Assembly: GCF_037381185.1 (NCBI RefSeq) | Contig: NZ_JARRQY010000006.1 | Span: 58,500 to 122,499, forward strand | DNA from: Acidihalobacter_A sp037381185 | Lineage (GTDB): Bacteria; Pseudomonadota; Gammaproteobacteria; DSM-5130; Acidihalobacteraceae | Reading direction: 5' to 3' | Length of the DNA: 64,000 nt | Shown here: positions 28,242-36,642 of the stretch, in pieces | Numbering within the stretch: position 1 is the first letter of the stretch | Layout of the letters: each line of letters opens with the position of its first letter | The notes under the pieces: generated by a model | What the model was told of the DNA's origin: nothing | What the model saw: the letters and a program-made list of their open reading frames with translations, nothing else | The model's database searches: none | Program-made: the position numbers and the translations under genes

Positions 28242-29045
28242 CTAACGGATGCCCGCGCGCATGAAGGACTGTACGAATTGCCGCTGGAAAATGAGGAACG
28301 CCGCCAGCAGGGGTGCCGAGGTCATCAGCGCGGCGGCGCTGATGACCGACCAGTCCACGCCCTGGTCAGAGGTCGAGAACACCTGCAGACCGACCGTTAG
28401 CACGCGGCTGCCCGGCGTGTTGGTGACCACCAGCGGCCACAGGAAGTCGTTCCAGTGGTAGCTCACGGAGACGAGCCCGTAGGCGACCAGCACCGGTCGT
28501 GCCAGCGGCAGGTAAACATGCCACAGCACCGCAAGCGGCCCGGCGCCTTCGATGCGTGCGGCTTCCTCGAGCGCCTTGGGCACGCTCATGAAGGTCTGGC
28601 GCAGCAGGAAGATGCCGAAGGCCGAGGCGAAATAAGGCAGGCCGACGGCCAGCAGGTGATCGACCAGGCCGAGCTGGGCCACGGTGCGGTAGTTCTCGAC
28701 GATCAGCATGTTCGGCATCACCAGCAGCTGGATCAGGATCAGCGAAAACAACAAGTTGCGGCCGGCGAAGCGGTAGCGGGCGAAGGCGTAGGCAGCCAGC
28801 GAGCCGATCACCAGCTGTGCGACCAGCGTCATGCTGACCATCAGGAAGGTGTTGAGGAAGTAGCGTGCGAAGGGCGCCGCGTTCCAGGCGCGTACGAAGT
28901 TGTCCAGCGTCAACGGTGCCAGCGGGTTGAAATGCGTGGCATCGGCGAAGCTGTGGAAAGCCGCCCACAGGGCGAACAGCAGGGGCATGATCCACAGCGC
29001 TGCCAGTAGCCACATCGCCACGGCCAGTAGACGCGAACCGTTCAT
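28242..29045 (-). CDS. ugpE: Glycerol-3-phosphate-type ABC permease UgpE-like
   Basis: This is a carbohydrate-family ABC permease of 267 residues with six membrane segments, starting MNGSRLLAVAMWLLAALWIM. The coupling segment EEAARIEGAGPLAVLWHVYL is followed by PLARPVLVAYGLVSVSYHWNDFLWPLV, close to UgpE. It ends with the conserved QSFMRAGIR-type tail. With UgpA it forms the channel for sn-glycerol 3-phosphate or glycerophosphodiesters. It overlaps ugpA by 4 nt. Assignment rests on the family and on the ugpC-ugpB-ugpA-ugpE order. Confidence 0.82.
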   Translation of the reverse strand: MNGSRLLAVAMWLLAALWIMPLLFALWAAFHSFADATHFNPLAPLTLDNFVRAWNAAPFARYFLNTFLMVSMTLVAQLVIGSLAAYAFARYRFAGRNLLFSLILIQLLVMPNMLIVENYRTVAQLGLVDHLLAVGLPYFASAFGIFLLRQTFMSVPKALEEAARIEGAGPLAVLWHVYLPLARPVLVAYGLVSVSYHWNDFLWPLVVTNTPGSRVLTVGLQVFSTSDQGVDWSVISAAALMTSAPLLAAFLIFQRQFVQSFMRAGIR

Positions 29046-29953
29046 TGGTAATGCGTCCTGCGGCCGACGAATAGGAACTGCAGCAGCGAAGCGGCGGCCA
29101 GGATCAGTATCAGCACGACAGTCAGCGCCGCCGCATAGCCGGTGTCCCAGAACTGGAAGGCGTTCTGGAAGATGTAGTAGAGCAGCAGATTACTGGTGTT
29201 GTCGGGTCCGCCCTGGGTCAGGACGAACAGCGAATCGACCAGGCTGAAGGCGCCGATCACGGCGTTGACCAGTACGAACAATGTGGTCGGGCCCAGCAGC
29301 GGCAGCACTACGCGGCGGAAGGTGTGCCAGCGCGACGCGCCTTCGACCGCGGCGGCCTCGCGCAGGCTGGGGGGAATCTGTTGGAGTGCGGCGAGGTAGA
29401 AGATCATGAAGAAGCCGGCCTGCTTCCACACCGCCACCGCGGTCACGGCCCACAGGGCGGTCGACGGCGTGCCGAGCCAGTTGTGTCCGGCGAAGCCGAA
29501 CGCATGCAGCAGTTGATCCAGCAGCCCATAGCCCGGCGTGTAGAAGAACAGCCAGATATTGGCCGCGGCGATCAGCGGCAGCACGGTAGGAGTGAAAAAG
29601 GCCATGCGGGCGAAGCCGCGACCGGGTATCCGTGCGTCGACCAGCAGCGCCATCAGCAGCGCCAGCGCCACCGAGGCGGGTATCGAACCGGCTGCGTACA
29701 GCAGGTTGTTCCCCAGCACCTGGCGAAACACGGGGTCGCCGAGCATCTGCTGGAAGTGCGCCAGACCGACGAAATGCGCGGGCCGATGCGCCATCGGCGT
29801 CGAGTAGAGGCTCTGCAGCAGCGTCGCGGCGGCCGGATACAACGTGAAGGCGACGAACAGCAGCAGGGCCGGGGCGATCAGCAGCCAGGCGACCAGGTGG
29901 TCGCCGAGGTATAGCGCCTTGGCGCGCGGCAATACGGGGGCGATGGCGGCCAT
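29042..29953 (-). CDS. ugpA: Glycerol-3-phosphate-type ABC permease UgpA-like
   Basis: The 303-residue inner-membrane permease has six membrane segments, with the first at about residues 20-45. The coupling segment is REAAAVEGASRWHTFRRVVL, followed by PLLGPTTLFVLVNAVIGAFS and FVLTQGGPDNTSNLLLYYIF, which fits UgpA and related sugar-phosphate permeases. It lies downstream of ugpB after a stable stem-loop and overlaps ugpE. Confidence 0.84.
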   Translation of the reverse strand: MAAIAPVLPRAKALYLGDHLVAWLLIAPALLLFVAFTLYPAAATLLQSLYSTPMAHRPAHFVGLAHFQQMLGDPVFRQVLGNNLLYAAGSIPASVALALLMALLVDARIPGRGFARMAFFTPTVLPLIAAANIWLFFYTPGYGLLDQLLHAFGFAGHNWLGTPSTALWAVTAVAVWKQAGFFMIFYLAALQQIPPSLREAAAVEGASRWHTFRRVVLPLLGPTTLFVLVNAVIGAFSLVDSLFVLTQGGPDNTSNLLLYYIFQNAFQFWDTGYAAALTVVLILILAAASLLQFLFVGRRTHYQ

Positions 29954-29979
29954 GATGATTCGCTGAAAAGGGATGGAGA

Positions 29980-30010
29980 GTCCCGCCCCGCGCGCAGCGC
30001 GGAGCGGGAC
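29980..30010 (-). other. Intercistronic stem-loop between ugpB and ugpA
   Basis: GTCCCGC (29980-29986) pairs with GCGGGAC (30004-30010). Inside, after one mismatch, CCGCGC pairs with GCGCGG around a short loop, giving about 13 bp. No T-tract follows on the minus strand. Its place matches the oppA-oppB hairpin, so it likely tunes binding protein against permease. Confidence 0.75.
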
Positions 30011-30016
30011 GCAGGC

Positions 30017-31318
30017 TCAGGCGCGGTAGCGGCGCAGAATCGCATCCGCTTTGGACTGCGCTTCGTGCAGCGCAGCGGCGGAGGACTTCTGACCGGTGAG
30101 CGCGGCTTCCAGGGCGTCGTTGAACACCTTGGTCACGCGCTGATTCTCGTGGGTGGACAGCTCGGGTTCGGCGTATTGCAGTTGGTCACGGGCAACGGCG
30201 GCCTGCGGGAAGCCGGCCACGTACTTTTTCAATGCACCCGTGTTCCAGGCGGCAGGGCTGGTGGCGACATAGCCGGTCTGCATGCCCCAGTCGGCAGCCT
30301 GTTCGGGCGCAGTGACCCAGCGGATGAATCGCAGCGCAGCGGCGCGCTCTTCGGTGGTGGTGTTGTTGAACACATACAGATTGCCGCCGCCGGTAGGGGC
30401 GCCATAGCGCTTGTGCTTGGGTAGCATGCCGACGCCGAATGGGAACGGCGCGTGCTTGCGCACGTTGGTCAGGTTGCCGGTGGTGGTCCACATCATGGCG
30501 CAGCGACCCTTGAAGAAGTCCTGCGGCGTGGTGCCCCAGTTGATGATGCCGCTGGGCATCACGCCGTTCTTGCGCGCCAGGCCGACCATGTATTCCAGCG
30601 CGCCGATGGTCTCCGGGCTGTCGAAATGGGTCGCGGTGCCGTCGACCGAAGCCAGGCGCGCCTGGCCGTTTTCGATGGCCAGCCCCTGGAACAGCCAGTA
30701 GGGGAAGCCGGAGGAGGGGATCTGCACGCCCCAGTCGGTGATGCTCTTGGCGTTGTGGGCGCGGGTCAGGCGTCGGGCATAGTCCTGCATCTCGTTCCAG
30801 TCGGCGGGAGCGCGTTCTGGATCGAGGCCGGCGGCCTTGAAGGCGGCCTTGTTCCAGTACAGCACCGGCGTGGAGCGCTGGAAGGGCACGCTCCAGGTCT
30901 TGTCGGCCATGCGCGAGTTGGCCAGGAAGGCGGGGTAGAAGCCGTCCAGCCAAGCCTTGTCACCCTTGGCGAGGTCATCGGCGGCGACCAGCACGTTCTG
31001 GTCGTAGTAGGTAAAGATGTCCACGGCCAGCGCCACGGCCATCTTGGGCGCGCTGTTGCCGCCGCCGCGCAGGGCGGTCAGTGCCTTGATGGTGGTGTCC
31101 TGATAGCTGCCGGTGTAGATCGGCCGTATGCGCACGTCCGGATTGGCCTGGTGGAAGGCCGCAGCATAGCCGTCCATGATCTTGGCGATCGGCCCGCCTA
31201 CGGCGACGGGGTAGTACATAGGGAGTTCTATCGCGTCGGCGGCATGGGCGCCGCCTATGGGCAGCGCGGCAGTCAGTGCGGAGGCGGCTGAAAGCTTCAG
31301 AAAATCACGGCGTTGCAT
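30017..31318 (-). CDS. ugpB: Glycerol-3-phosphate-type periplasmic binding protein UgpB-like
   Basis: This is a 433-residue family 1 solute-binding protein. The ATG at 31318 has a Shine-Dalgarno-like GGAGAT just upstream and begins a twin-arginine signal, MQRRDFLKLSAASALTAALP, with cleavage near AHA-AD. The mature part begins IELPMYYPVAVGGPIAKIMD and has YWNKAAFKAAGLDPERAPAD, as in UgpB. A Tat rather than Sec signal is notable, because E. coli UgpB uses Sec. It should bind sn-glycerol 3-phosphate or glycerophosphocholine-type diesters, but specificity is inferred. Confidence 0.82.
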   Translation of the reverse strand: MQRRDFLKLSAASALTAALPIGGAHAADAIELPMYYPVAVGGPIAKIMDGYAAAFHQANPDVRIRPIYTGSYQDTTIKALTALRGGGNSAPKMAVALAVDIFTYYDQNVLVAADDLAKGDKAWLDGFYPAFLANSRMADKTWSVPFQRSTPVLYWNKAAFKAAGLDPERAPADWNEMQDYARRLTRAHNAKSITDWGVQIPSSGFPYWLFQGLAIENGQARLASVDGTATHFDSPETIGALEYMVGLARKNGVMPSGIINWGTTPQDFFKGRCAMMWTTTGNLTNVRKHAPFPFGVGMLPKHKRYGAPTGGGNLYVFNNTTTEERAAALRFIRWVTAPEQAADWGMQTGYVATSPAAWNTGALKKYVAGFPQAAVARDQLQYAEPELSTHENQRVTKVFNDALEAALTGQKSSAAALHEAQSKADAILRRYRA

Positions 31319-31340
31319 TGGAAATCTCCAAAAAACTTTA

Positions 31341-32423
31341 TCAACGGGCTTGTGTAAGAGGAACCGGAGGATCGGGCAGCCGCCGTCCGCTGGCGGCATC
31401 GAACAGGTTGACGGCGTGGGGCTTCCACCCGAGGAACAGAGACTCCCCGGGTTGTGGGCGCAGACGTCCCGGCACTCGCGCAGATAGTTCGTGGCGGCCG
31501 GCGCGGCAGCTGAGCACGGCGTCCGCGCCGAGATATTCGACGGCTTCAACCACGGCCTCGATGCCGTTTCCCGGTCTGGTCACCTCGAGCTGCTCGGGGC
31601 GCAGCCCGAGCACCTGGCCCTCGCCGTCGGCCAGGAAACCCAGCGCATGATCCGTTCCTTCCAGGCTGGGTCCCGATTCCAGCGGCAGCAGATTCATAGG
31701 TGGCGTGCCGATGAAACGGGCGACAAATAGGCTTTCGGGATGTTCGTACAGTTTCTCGGGAGACGCGATCTGTTCGATGCGTCCCTGGTTCATGACCACC
31801 ACCACGTCCCCCATGCCTAGTGCTTCGGCCTGGTCATGGGTGACGTACAGCACCGTCATGTCCAGCTCACGTGCCAGACTCCTGAGTTCGCGGCGCATCT
31901 CGTGGCGCAGCTTGGCGTCGAGGTTTGACAGCGGCTCGTCCATCAGCACTGTGCGCCGCCCGCCGATGATCGCGCGGCCCAGCGCGACGCGCTGCTGCTG
32001 GCCCCCCGAAAGCTGGGCTGGCTTTCGGGCCAGCAGGGTCTCGAGTCCAAGCAGGCGGGCGGTTTCGTCCAGTCGGCGTTCGCGTTCGGCGCGCGAAGTG
32101 CGGCGCAACTTGAGGCCGAACAGCAGGTTCTCGCCGACGCTGAGGTGGGGGAACAGAGCATAGCTCTGGAACACCATTCCGAGTTCGCGGTGGCCGGGCG
32201 GCAGGCGGGTCACATCGCGTCCGTGCAGTTCGATACGGCCTTCATCGGGATGCTCTAGGCCCGCCACCAGACGCAGTAGGGTTGTCTTGCCGCAGCCTGA
32301 AGGGCCGAGCACGACCGCGAACTGGCCGGGTTCGATGGCGAGACTTACCGCGTCTGTTGCACGATAGTCGGTGTAGTGTTTGCTTACGTTGTCCAGGCGG
32401 ATGGCGTGCATCGGCGGGAGCAT
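31341..32423 (-). CDS. ugpC: Glycerol-3-phosphate-type ABC ATPase UgpC-like
   Basis: This is a MalK/UgpC-type ATPase of 360 residues. The ATG at 32423 has AAGG about 8 nt upstream (an ATG at 32411 is the alternative). Walker A is GPSGCGKTTLLRLVAG, signature LSGGQQQRVALGRAI, Walker B TVLMDEPLSNLD, switch THDQAEAL. The regulatory/TOBE domain contains FIGTPPMNLLPLE and GLRPEQLEV, which are UgpC-like. It heads the ugpCBAE order on the minus strand, 45 bp after the upstream permease gene. Confidence 0.85.
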   Translation of the reverse strand: MLPPMHAIRLDNVSKHYTDYRATDAVSLAIEPGQFAVVLGPSGCGKTTLLRLVAGLEHPDEGRIELHGRDVTRLPPGHRELGMVFQSYALFPHLSVGENLLFGLKLRRTSRAERERRLDETARLLGLETLLARKPAQLSGGQQQRVALGRAIIGGRRTVLMDEPLSNLDAKLRHEMRRELRSLARELDMTVLYVTHDQAEALGMGDVVVVMNQGRIEQIASPEKLYEHPESLFVARFIGTPPMNLLPLESGPSLEGTDHALGFLADGEGQVLGLRPEQLEVTRPGNGIEAVVEAVEYLGADAVLSCRAGRHELSARVPGRLRPQPGESLFLGWKPHAVNLFDAASGRRLPDPPVPLTQAR

Positions 32424-32468
32424 AGAGCAGCCTTGTGACGAGCCTATGAAACGCGCCGGCGATCCTCG

Positions 32469-34145
32469 CTAAGCCCAGGGCAGGCTTCCGGATGGCAAGC
32501 GTCGCGCCAGCATCTGCAGAGCGGCAAGCAGAAGCAAGATACCGGCCAGGGTGGCTACCGACAGCGCTGCGGCGGCTCCGGTCAAACCTCCGTCTTCGAG
32601 GTTGTAGATCATGACGCCCAGCGTCTCCGAACCGGAGGACCACAGCAGTGCCGACACGGTCAACTCGTTGACCGCCATGAGAAACACCATGATGGCGCTG
32701 CCCAGCAGCAAGGGACTGGCCAGCGGCCAGACGATGCTGCGCATTCGCAGGCCTAGTCCGGCTCCGCAGGAGCGTGCTGCTTCGTTGAGTGCGGGGTCGG
32801 CTTGCGCGAGACCGGCGAGGACCGGTTTGATGGAAAGCGTGAGAAAGCGCAGCAGATACGCGTAAAGAATGATCCACAATGTCCCGTACAGACTGAACCC
32901 CAGCAACGGCAGGGGCTTCAGTAGCAGAAGGATTGCTGCTATCGCCACCACGGCGCCCGGCAGGGCGAAAGGCAGGTCGGTCAGACCGGCCAACAGGCGC
33001 GTGAGCCGCCCCTTTTCCCAGGCCACCAGATAGGCCACGGGCAGAGCAATCATGCCGGCGATGCCGGCCGCAAGCCCGGCAAGCACAGTGCTGTGGGCGA
33101 CCGCCGCGCGCGTCATCGGATCCGCTAGGAGACGCGTGTAATGCGCGAACGTGAGCGTATGCGGATTCAGGGGCAACCCGTATGCCGATACCAGGGAGGC
33201 CGCCAACAAGGCCATCGCCGGCGCGCCCAAAAATATAATGAGCAGCCCCCATGCGAAGCACTCCAACGGTAGCCTGCGGCGGCCGAGCGCGATGCGCAAA
33301 GCCGGCGAAGAGACGCTGAGCCGTCGCTGCCAGCGGCGCTGCAGCAGGGACTGCAGACCCAGACCGAGCAGCGCGAGGCCGGCGGCGAGCAGACTGAGCT
33401 GAGCCACTTCCGCGAGCACGGAAGTCCCGAAACCGGACAGCCGCTGGTAGATCAGCGTGGCGAGTACGTTGTACCCGATGGGGGCGCCGAGCAAGGCGGG
33501 AATGCCGAAATTGTCCAGACAGGAAACGAAACTCAGGGCCGCGCCGGCCAGGATTCCGGGCATGCATAGCGGCAGCAGGATGTCGACGAAGCGCCGCCAG
33601 CTGCCGGCCCCGGCGCAGCGAGCCGCTTCCACCAGATCGCGCGGCAAGCTCGCAACGCCGGAGCGCAACGCCAGAAACACCAGGGGCGTTTGCTGTAGCC
33701 CCAGCAGCAGAGCGATGCCCCAGGGGCTGTAGATAGGGTTGGCCGAGCCCGGCGGCGGCGCCACACCCAAAGTCTTGAGTAGCACGCTGGCCGGCCCCAT
33801 CAGTTGCGCCCAACTCAGCGCGGTGACCTGCGGTGGAATCATGAGCGGCAGCAGGAGCAGAAATACGAGTGCGCGCTTGGCCCGAATGTCGGTCAGGCCG
33901 ATCAGCAGCGCGTACAGTGTGCCCAGGCACACCGCGACCAATGTGCCGCCGCCGGCGACCACCAGACTGTGCAGCGTGGCGTCGAGCGTTACCGGGGCGC
34001 TCAGGGTGTGCCATAGAGTCCGTGTTCCCCCGTGCGGAGCCAGCGCCTCCTGCGCGATGCGCGCGAGCGGCGCGGCAACGATGCCGCACAGCAGCGCCGC
34101 CGCGCCCAGGCTTAGCAGCCGCTCGGGATTCGGGTGTCGATTCAT
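32469..34145 (-). CDS. Two-domain ABC permease (FbpB-like), importer III
   Basis: This 558-residue fused permease has roughly twelve membrane segments and two coupling segments: VEAARCAGAGSWRRFVDILL in the first half and EAARSCGAGLGLRMRSIVWP in the second. It resembles iron(III)/thiamine/phosphonate-type permeases and is paralogous in layout to the permease at 24431. Its binding protein lies just upstream past a strong stem-loop, and the likely ATPase is the divergent gene starting at 35396. Substrate unknown. Confidence 0.85.
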   Translation of the reverse strand: MNRHPNPERLLSLGAAALLCGIVAAPLARIAQEALAPHGGTRTLWHTLSAPVTLDATLHSLVVAGGGTLVAVCLGTLYALLIGLTDIRAKRALVFLLLLPLMIPPQVTALSWAQLMGPASVLLKTLGVAPPPGSANPIYSPWGIALLLGLQQTPLVFLALRSGVASLPRDLVEAARCAGAGSWRRFVDILLPLCMPGILAGAALSFVSCLDNFGIPALLGAPIGYNVLATLIYQRLSGFGTSVLAEVAQLSLLAAGLALLGLGLQSLLQRRWQRRLSVSSPALRIALGRRRLPLECFAWGLLIIFLGAPAMALLAASLVSAYGLPLNPHTLTFAHYTRLLADPMTRAAVAHSTVLAGLAAGIAGMIALPVAYLVAWEKGRLTRLLAGLTDLPFALPGAVVAIAAILLLLKPLPLLGFSLYGTLWIILYAYLLRFLTLSIKPVLAGLAQADPALNEAARSCGAGLGLRMRSIVWPLASPLLLGSAIMVFLMAVNELTVSALLWSSGSETLGVMIYNLEDGGLTGAAAALSVATLAGILLLLAALQMLARRLPSGSLPWA

Positions 34146-34166
34146 CGGGCAATCGCGTATGCGGCA

Positions 34167-34201
34167 GGTCTGGCTGGCGTGCCTGGACGCGCAGCCAGAC
34201 C
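34167..34201 (-). other. Intercistronic stem-loop between binding protein and permease of importer III
   Basis: GGTCTGGCTG (34167-34176) and CAGCCAGACC (34192-34201) form a perfect 10-bp stem. GCGT/ACGC inside can extend it to 14 bp with one bulge. It fills most of the 63-bp gap and lacks a T-tract, matching the oppA and ugpB hairpins. Confidence 0.78.
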
Positions 34202-34208
34202 GCCGAAC

Positions 34209-35231
34209 TTAGGCAAACAGCGAGCTGAATCGCTGTTTGTCGGCCTGAACCGTGCGCAGCGCGCGTTCCACGTCAAGGTCCAGCAGCTTGATCTGGTCGG
34301 CTCTGGGAAATCCCGGAGGCGGGATGACGTCCGACCGTGCCGGCAGCATGCCTTGGTGCGCGATCAGTTGCTGGCCGGTGCGCGATAACACGAAGTCGAC
34401 GAAGGCACGTGCGGCCGGCACGTTGCGCGCGGTCTTGAGAACCGCCACGGGTTCGGTGACGGCGGAGACGCCCTCTTCGGGGAAAACGAAACGGATCGGC
34501 GAGCCCTTCTGCTGCGAACGGATGGCGAGGAAATCGACCATGATGCCGTACAGCTTGGCACCGCCCGCGACCTTGCGGAACACGCCACCGTTGCCGCCCT
34601 GGGCGATCGCGCGCGCATGTGCCAGCGCCTCGTAGTATTTCCAGCCCAGCGCGCCGTCCTGCACGAAAGACTCGAGCATCACCGTAGCCGCGCCGGAGTA
34701 AAGCGGGCTGGGCATGGCGATCTGTCCGCTGGCGTCGGCCAGATCCCACCAGCGTCGGGGTTCCTTTTGGGCGGCCGTATTGTAGGCGATGCCGGTGGTG
34801 ATCAGCTTGGTGCCGTACCAATAGCCGTCGTGATCGCGCAATTGCCTGGGCAAGCCGTCGGCGGCGGCGTCGCGATAGGGCGCCAACCGTCCCTCGTGCT
34901 TGAGTCCGGCCATGGCCAGCGCGTCGGCGATAAGCAGCACGTCAGGCTGCGGCGAGCCCGCGGCGAATTCGGCGCGCAGTTTGGTGAGCAGCTGCGTGGT
35001 CCCGTCGCGAATCCACTTGACCTCGACATTGGGATAGACGCGTTTGAATGCCGCCGCCGTCTGCTGTGCATCCTGCAGCAGCTGACTGGTGTACAGCACC
35101 AACTGTCCTTTGACCGAGGTGTCGGCGCGCACGGGCGAGGGCAACAGGGCGGCCGCGCCAAGACCGATTCCTACACCGAGCAGACGTCGGCGGTTGTGGT
35201 CGACGGTGGCACGAGACGAAGCTGAAGACAT
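34209..35231 (-). CDS. ABC transporter substrate-binding protein, importer III
   Basis: This is a 340-residue periplasmic protein. The ATG at 35231 has GGAG 6 nt upstream and starts a Tat-like signal with NRRRLLGVGIGLGAAALLP and cleavage near VRA-DT. The mature part begins GQLVLYTSQLLQDAQQTAAA and includes KWIRDGTTQLLTKL and MPSPLYSGAATVMLESF, as in the FbpA/2-aminoethylphosphonate binding-protein class. It works with the downstream two-domain permease and probably with the divergent ATPase. The ligand is not deducible. Confidence 0.84.
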   Translation of the reverse strand: MSSASSRATVDHNRRRLLGVGIGLGAAALLPSPVRADTSVKGQLVLYTSQLLQDAQQTAAAFKRVYPNVEVKWIRDGTTQLLTKLRAEFAAGSPQPDVLLIADALAMAGLKHEGRLAPYRDAAADGLPRQLRDHDGYWYGTKLITTGIAYNTAAQKEPRRWWDLADASGQIAMPSPLYSGAATVMLESFVQDGALGWKYYEALAHARAIAQGGNGGVFRKVAGGAKLYGIMVDFLAIRSQQKGSPIRFVFPEEGVSAVTEPVAVLKTARNVPAARAFVDFVLSRTGQQLIAHQGMLPARSDVIPPPGFPRADQIKLLDLDVERALRTVQADKQRFSSLFA

Positions 35232-35395
35232 GACGATCTCCGCAGATGATGGCGATAGGGGACGCACCATAGCGACGGAAGATGTCTGTGCCGTGACAAT
35301 CCGGCCGGTGGCCGGGCGTCGCTTGCCGCGATGTCCCGCACCTGTTTAATATCGTTGCCTTTCCCGTATGGTGGCACGGCTCCGGCGTGCCCTTC

Positions 35396-36490
35396 ATGGC
35401 GAACCAAGACATGTCCACTGTCGAACTCAAGGGCGTCGGCAAACGCTACGACGCCGATCATTGGGCCTTGCACGGTATTGATCTTCAGTTGCAACGCGGG
35501 GAGTTCCTGGCGCTGCTCGGTCCTTCGGGCTGCGGTAAGACGACGTTGTTGCGGCTGTTGGCCGGTTTCGAAACGCTTAGCGAGGGGGAAATCCTCTTCG
35601 ACGGCGAGCGGATCGCGAGCCCTTCGCTGGGCTTGCCCCCGGAGCGACGCGATGTCGGAGTGGTTTTCCAGAGCTATGCATTGTGGCCGCATATGACTGT
35701 CGCCGGGAACGTCGGCTATCCGCTCAAGGCCTCGGCGCGAAAATGTTCTGCCGGCGACGCTCGCGACATCGTGGCCGAAGCCCTCGGGCGCATGGGGCTG
35801 CTGCAGTTCTCCGAGCGTTATCCGGAAGAGCTGTCCGGTGGCCAGCGCCAGCGTGTTGCGCTGGCTCGCTGCCTGGTCCAGCGCCCGCGCCTCGCCTTGC
35901 TCGACGAACCGCTGGCCAGTCTCGACGTACACCTACGCCAAGAAATGATGGAACTGATCCACGAATTCCATCAGGTGCTCGGCGGCACGCTGGTCTACGT
36001 GACCCACGATCAGAGCGAAGCGATGGCGCTGGCCGATCGCATTGCGGTGTTTGCGGATGGGCGTTTGCTGCAAGTGGATACGCCCCACAAGCTCTACCGC
36101 GAACCGAGCGGCGAGGCCGTAGCGCGTTTCCTCGGGCGAGGGCGCGTATTCGACGTGGAAATTTTCGAGGCGAAGGAGTCTTCGCAATTGACGGCCCGAT
36201 GCGCGGGTGGCGAGTTTCCCGTGCGTGCGGCGGCGGGGGTAGTGCCAGGGCCGGCCCGCGCGCTGGTGCGTCCGGACAACGTGCGCCTTGAGCCAGCCGG
36301 CGCCGCCAACGCGCGGGTCGTAAGTCGTCGGTATTTGGGCGGGAAGCACGAAGTCGAGGTGGAACTCCTGGGCGCGCCCGCCGCGCGTATCCTGTGCGAA
36401 CACCCTTGCGACTTGCCGCCCGGCAGCCATGTGGGGCTCTCGATCGACGACGGCTGGATCGTGACAAATCCGAGTGACGGATACGCATAG
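35396..36490 (+). CDS. ABC transporter ATP-binding protein, importer III (divergent)
   Basis: This is a PotA/FbpC-type ATPase of 364 residues from the ATG at 35396. A GTG at 35387 and an ATG at 35411 are alternatives, and none has a clear Shine-Dalgarno. Walker A is GPSGCGKTTLLRLLAG, signature LSGGQRQRVALARCL, Walker B LALLDEPLASLD, switch THDQSEAM, followed by a TOBE domain (about 240-364) with ALVRPDNVRLEP. It is transcribed away from a binding protein and fused permease that lack their own ATPase, so the three probably form one importer from a shared divergent promoter region. Confidence 0.85.
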   Translation: MANQDMSTVELKGVGKRYDADHWALHGIDLQLQRGEFLALLGPSGCGKTTLLRLLAGFETLSEGEILFDGERIASPSLGLPPERRDVGVVFQSYALWPHMTVAGNVGYPLKASARKCSAGDARDIVAEALGRMGLLQFSERYPEELSGGQRQRVALARCLVQRPRLALLDEPLASLDVHLRQEMMELIHEFHQVLGGTLVYVTHDQSEAMALADRIAVFADGRLLQVDTPHKLYREPSGEAVARFLGRGRVFDVEIFEAKESSQLTARCAGGEFPVRAAAGVVPGPARALVRPDNVRLEPAGAANARVVSRRYLGGKHEVEVELLGAPAARILCEHPCDLPPGSHVGLSIDDGWIVTNPSDGYA

Positions 36491-36571
36491 GACGCAGTTG
36501 CAATTGCTGCCAATGAGACTTTAGTCACGCACTTGTTGCAAAGCGGAGCTACAATCAGCCGCGTTGCCTCC

Positions 36572-36589
36572 CTGTCATTAAAGCGTCAT
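36572..36589 (+). promoter_or_regulatory. Pho box upstream of importer IV
   Basis: CTGTCATTAAAGCGTCAT agrees with the PhoB-box consensus (CTGTCAT-A/T-rich-CTGTCAC type, 18 bp) at 15 of 18 positions by my count, with the two TGTCA/CGTCA halves 11 bp apart. It lies 53 bp before the start of the importer IV binding protein. It implies induction of the operon by phosphate starvation. Confidence 0.6.
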
Positions 36590-36642
36590 GTGGTGCGCCT
36601 ATGGTTGCGCCACTTCAACCATCCCATACAAGGGGAATAAAG

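Noticed and set aside
35282..35299. Weak Pho-box-like sequence on the minus strand in front of the importer III binding protein
   Set aside because: Only about 11 of 18 positions agree, which is expected by chance in a region of this size.
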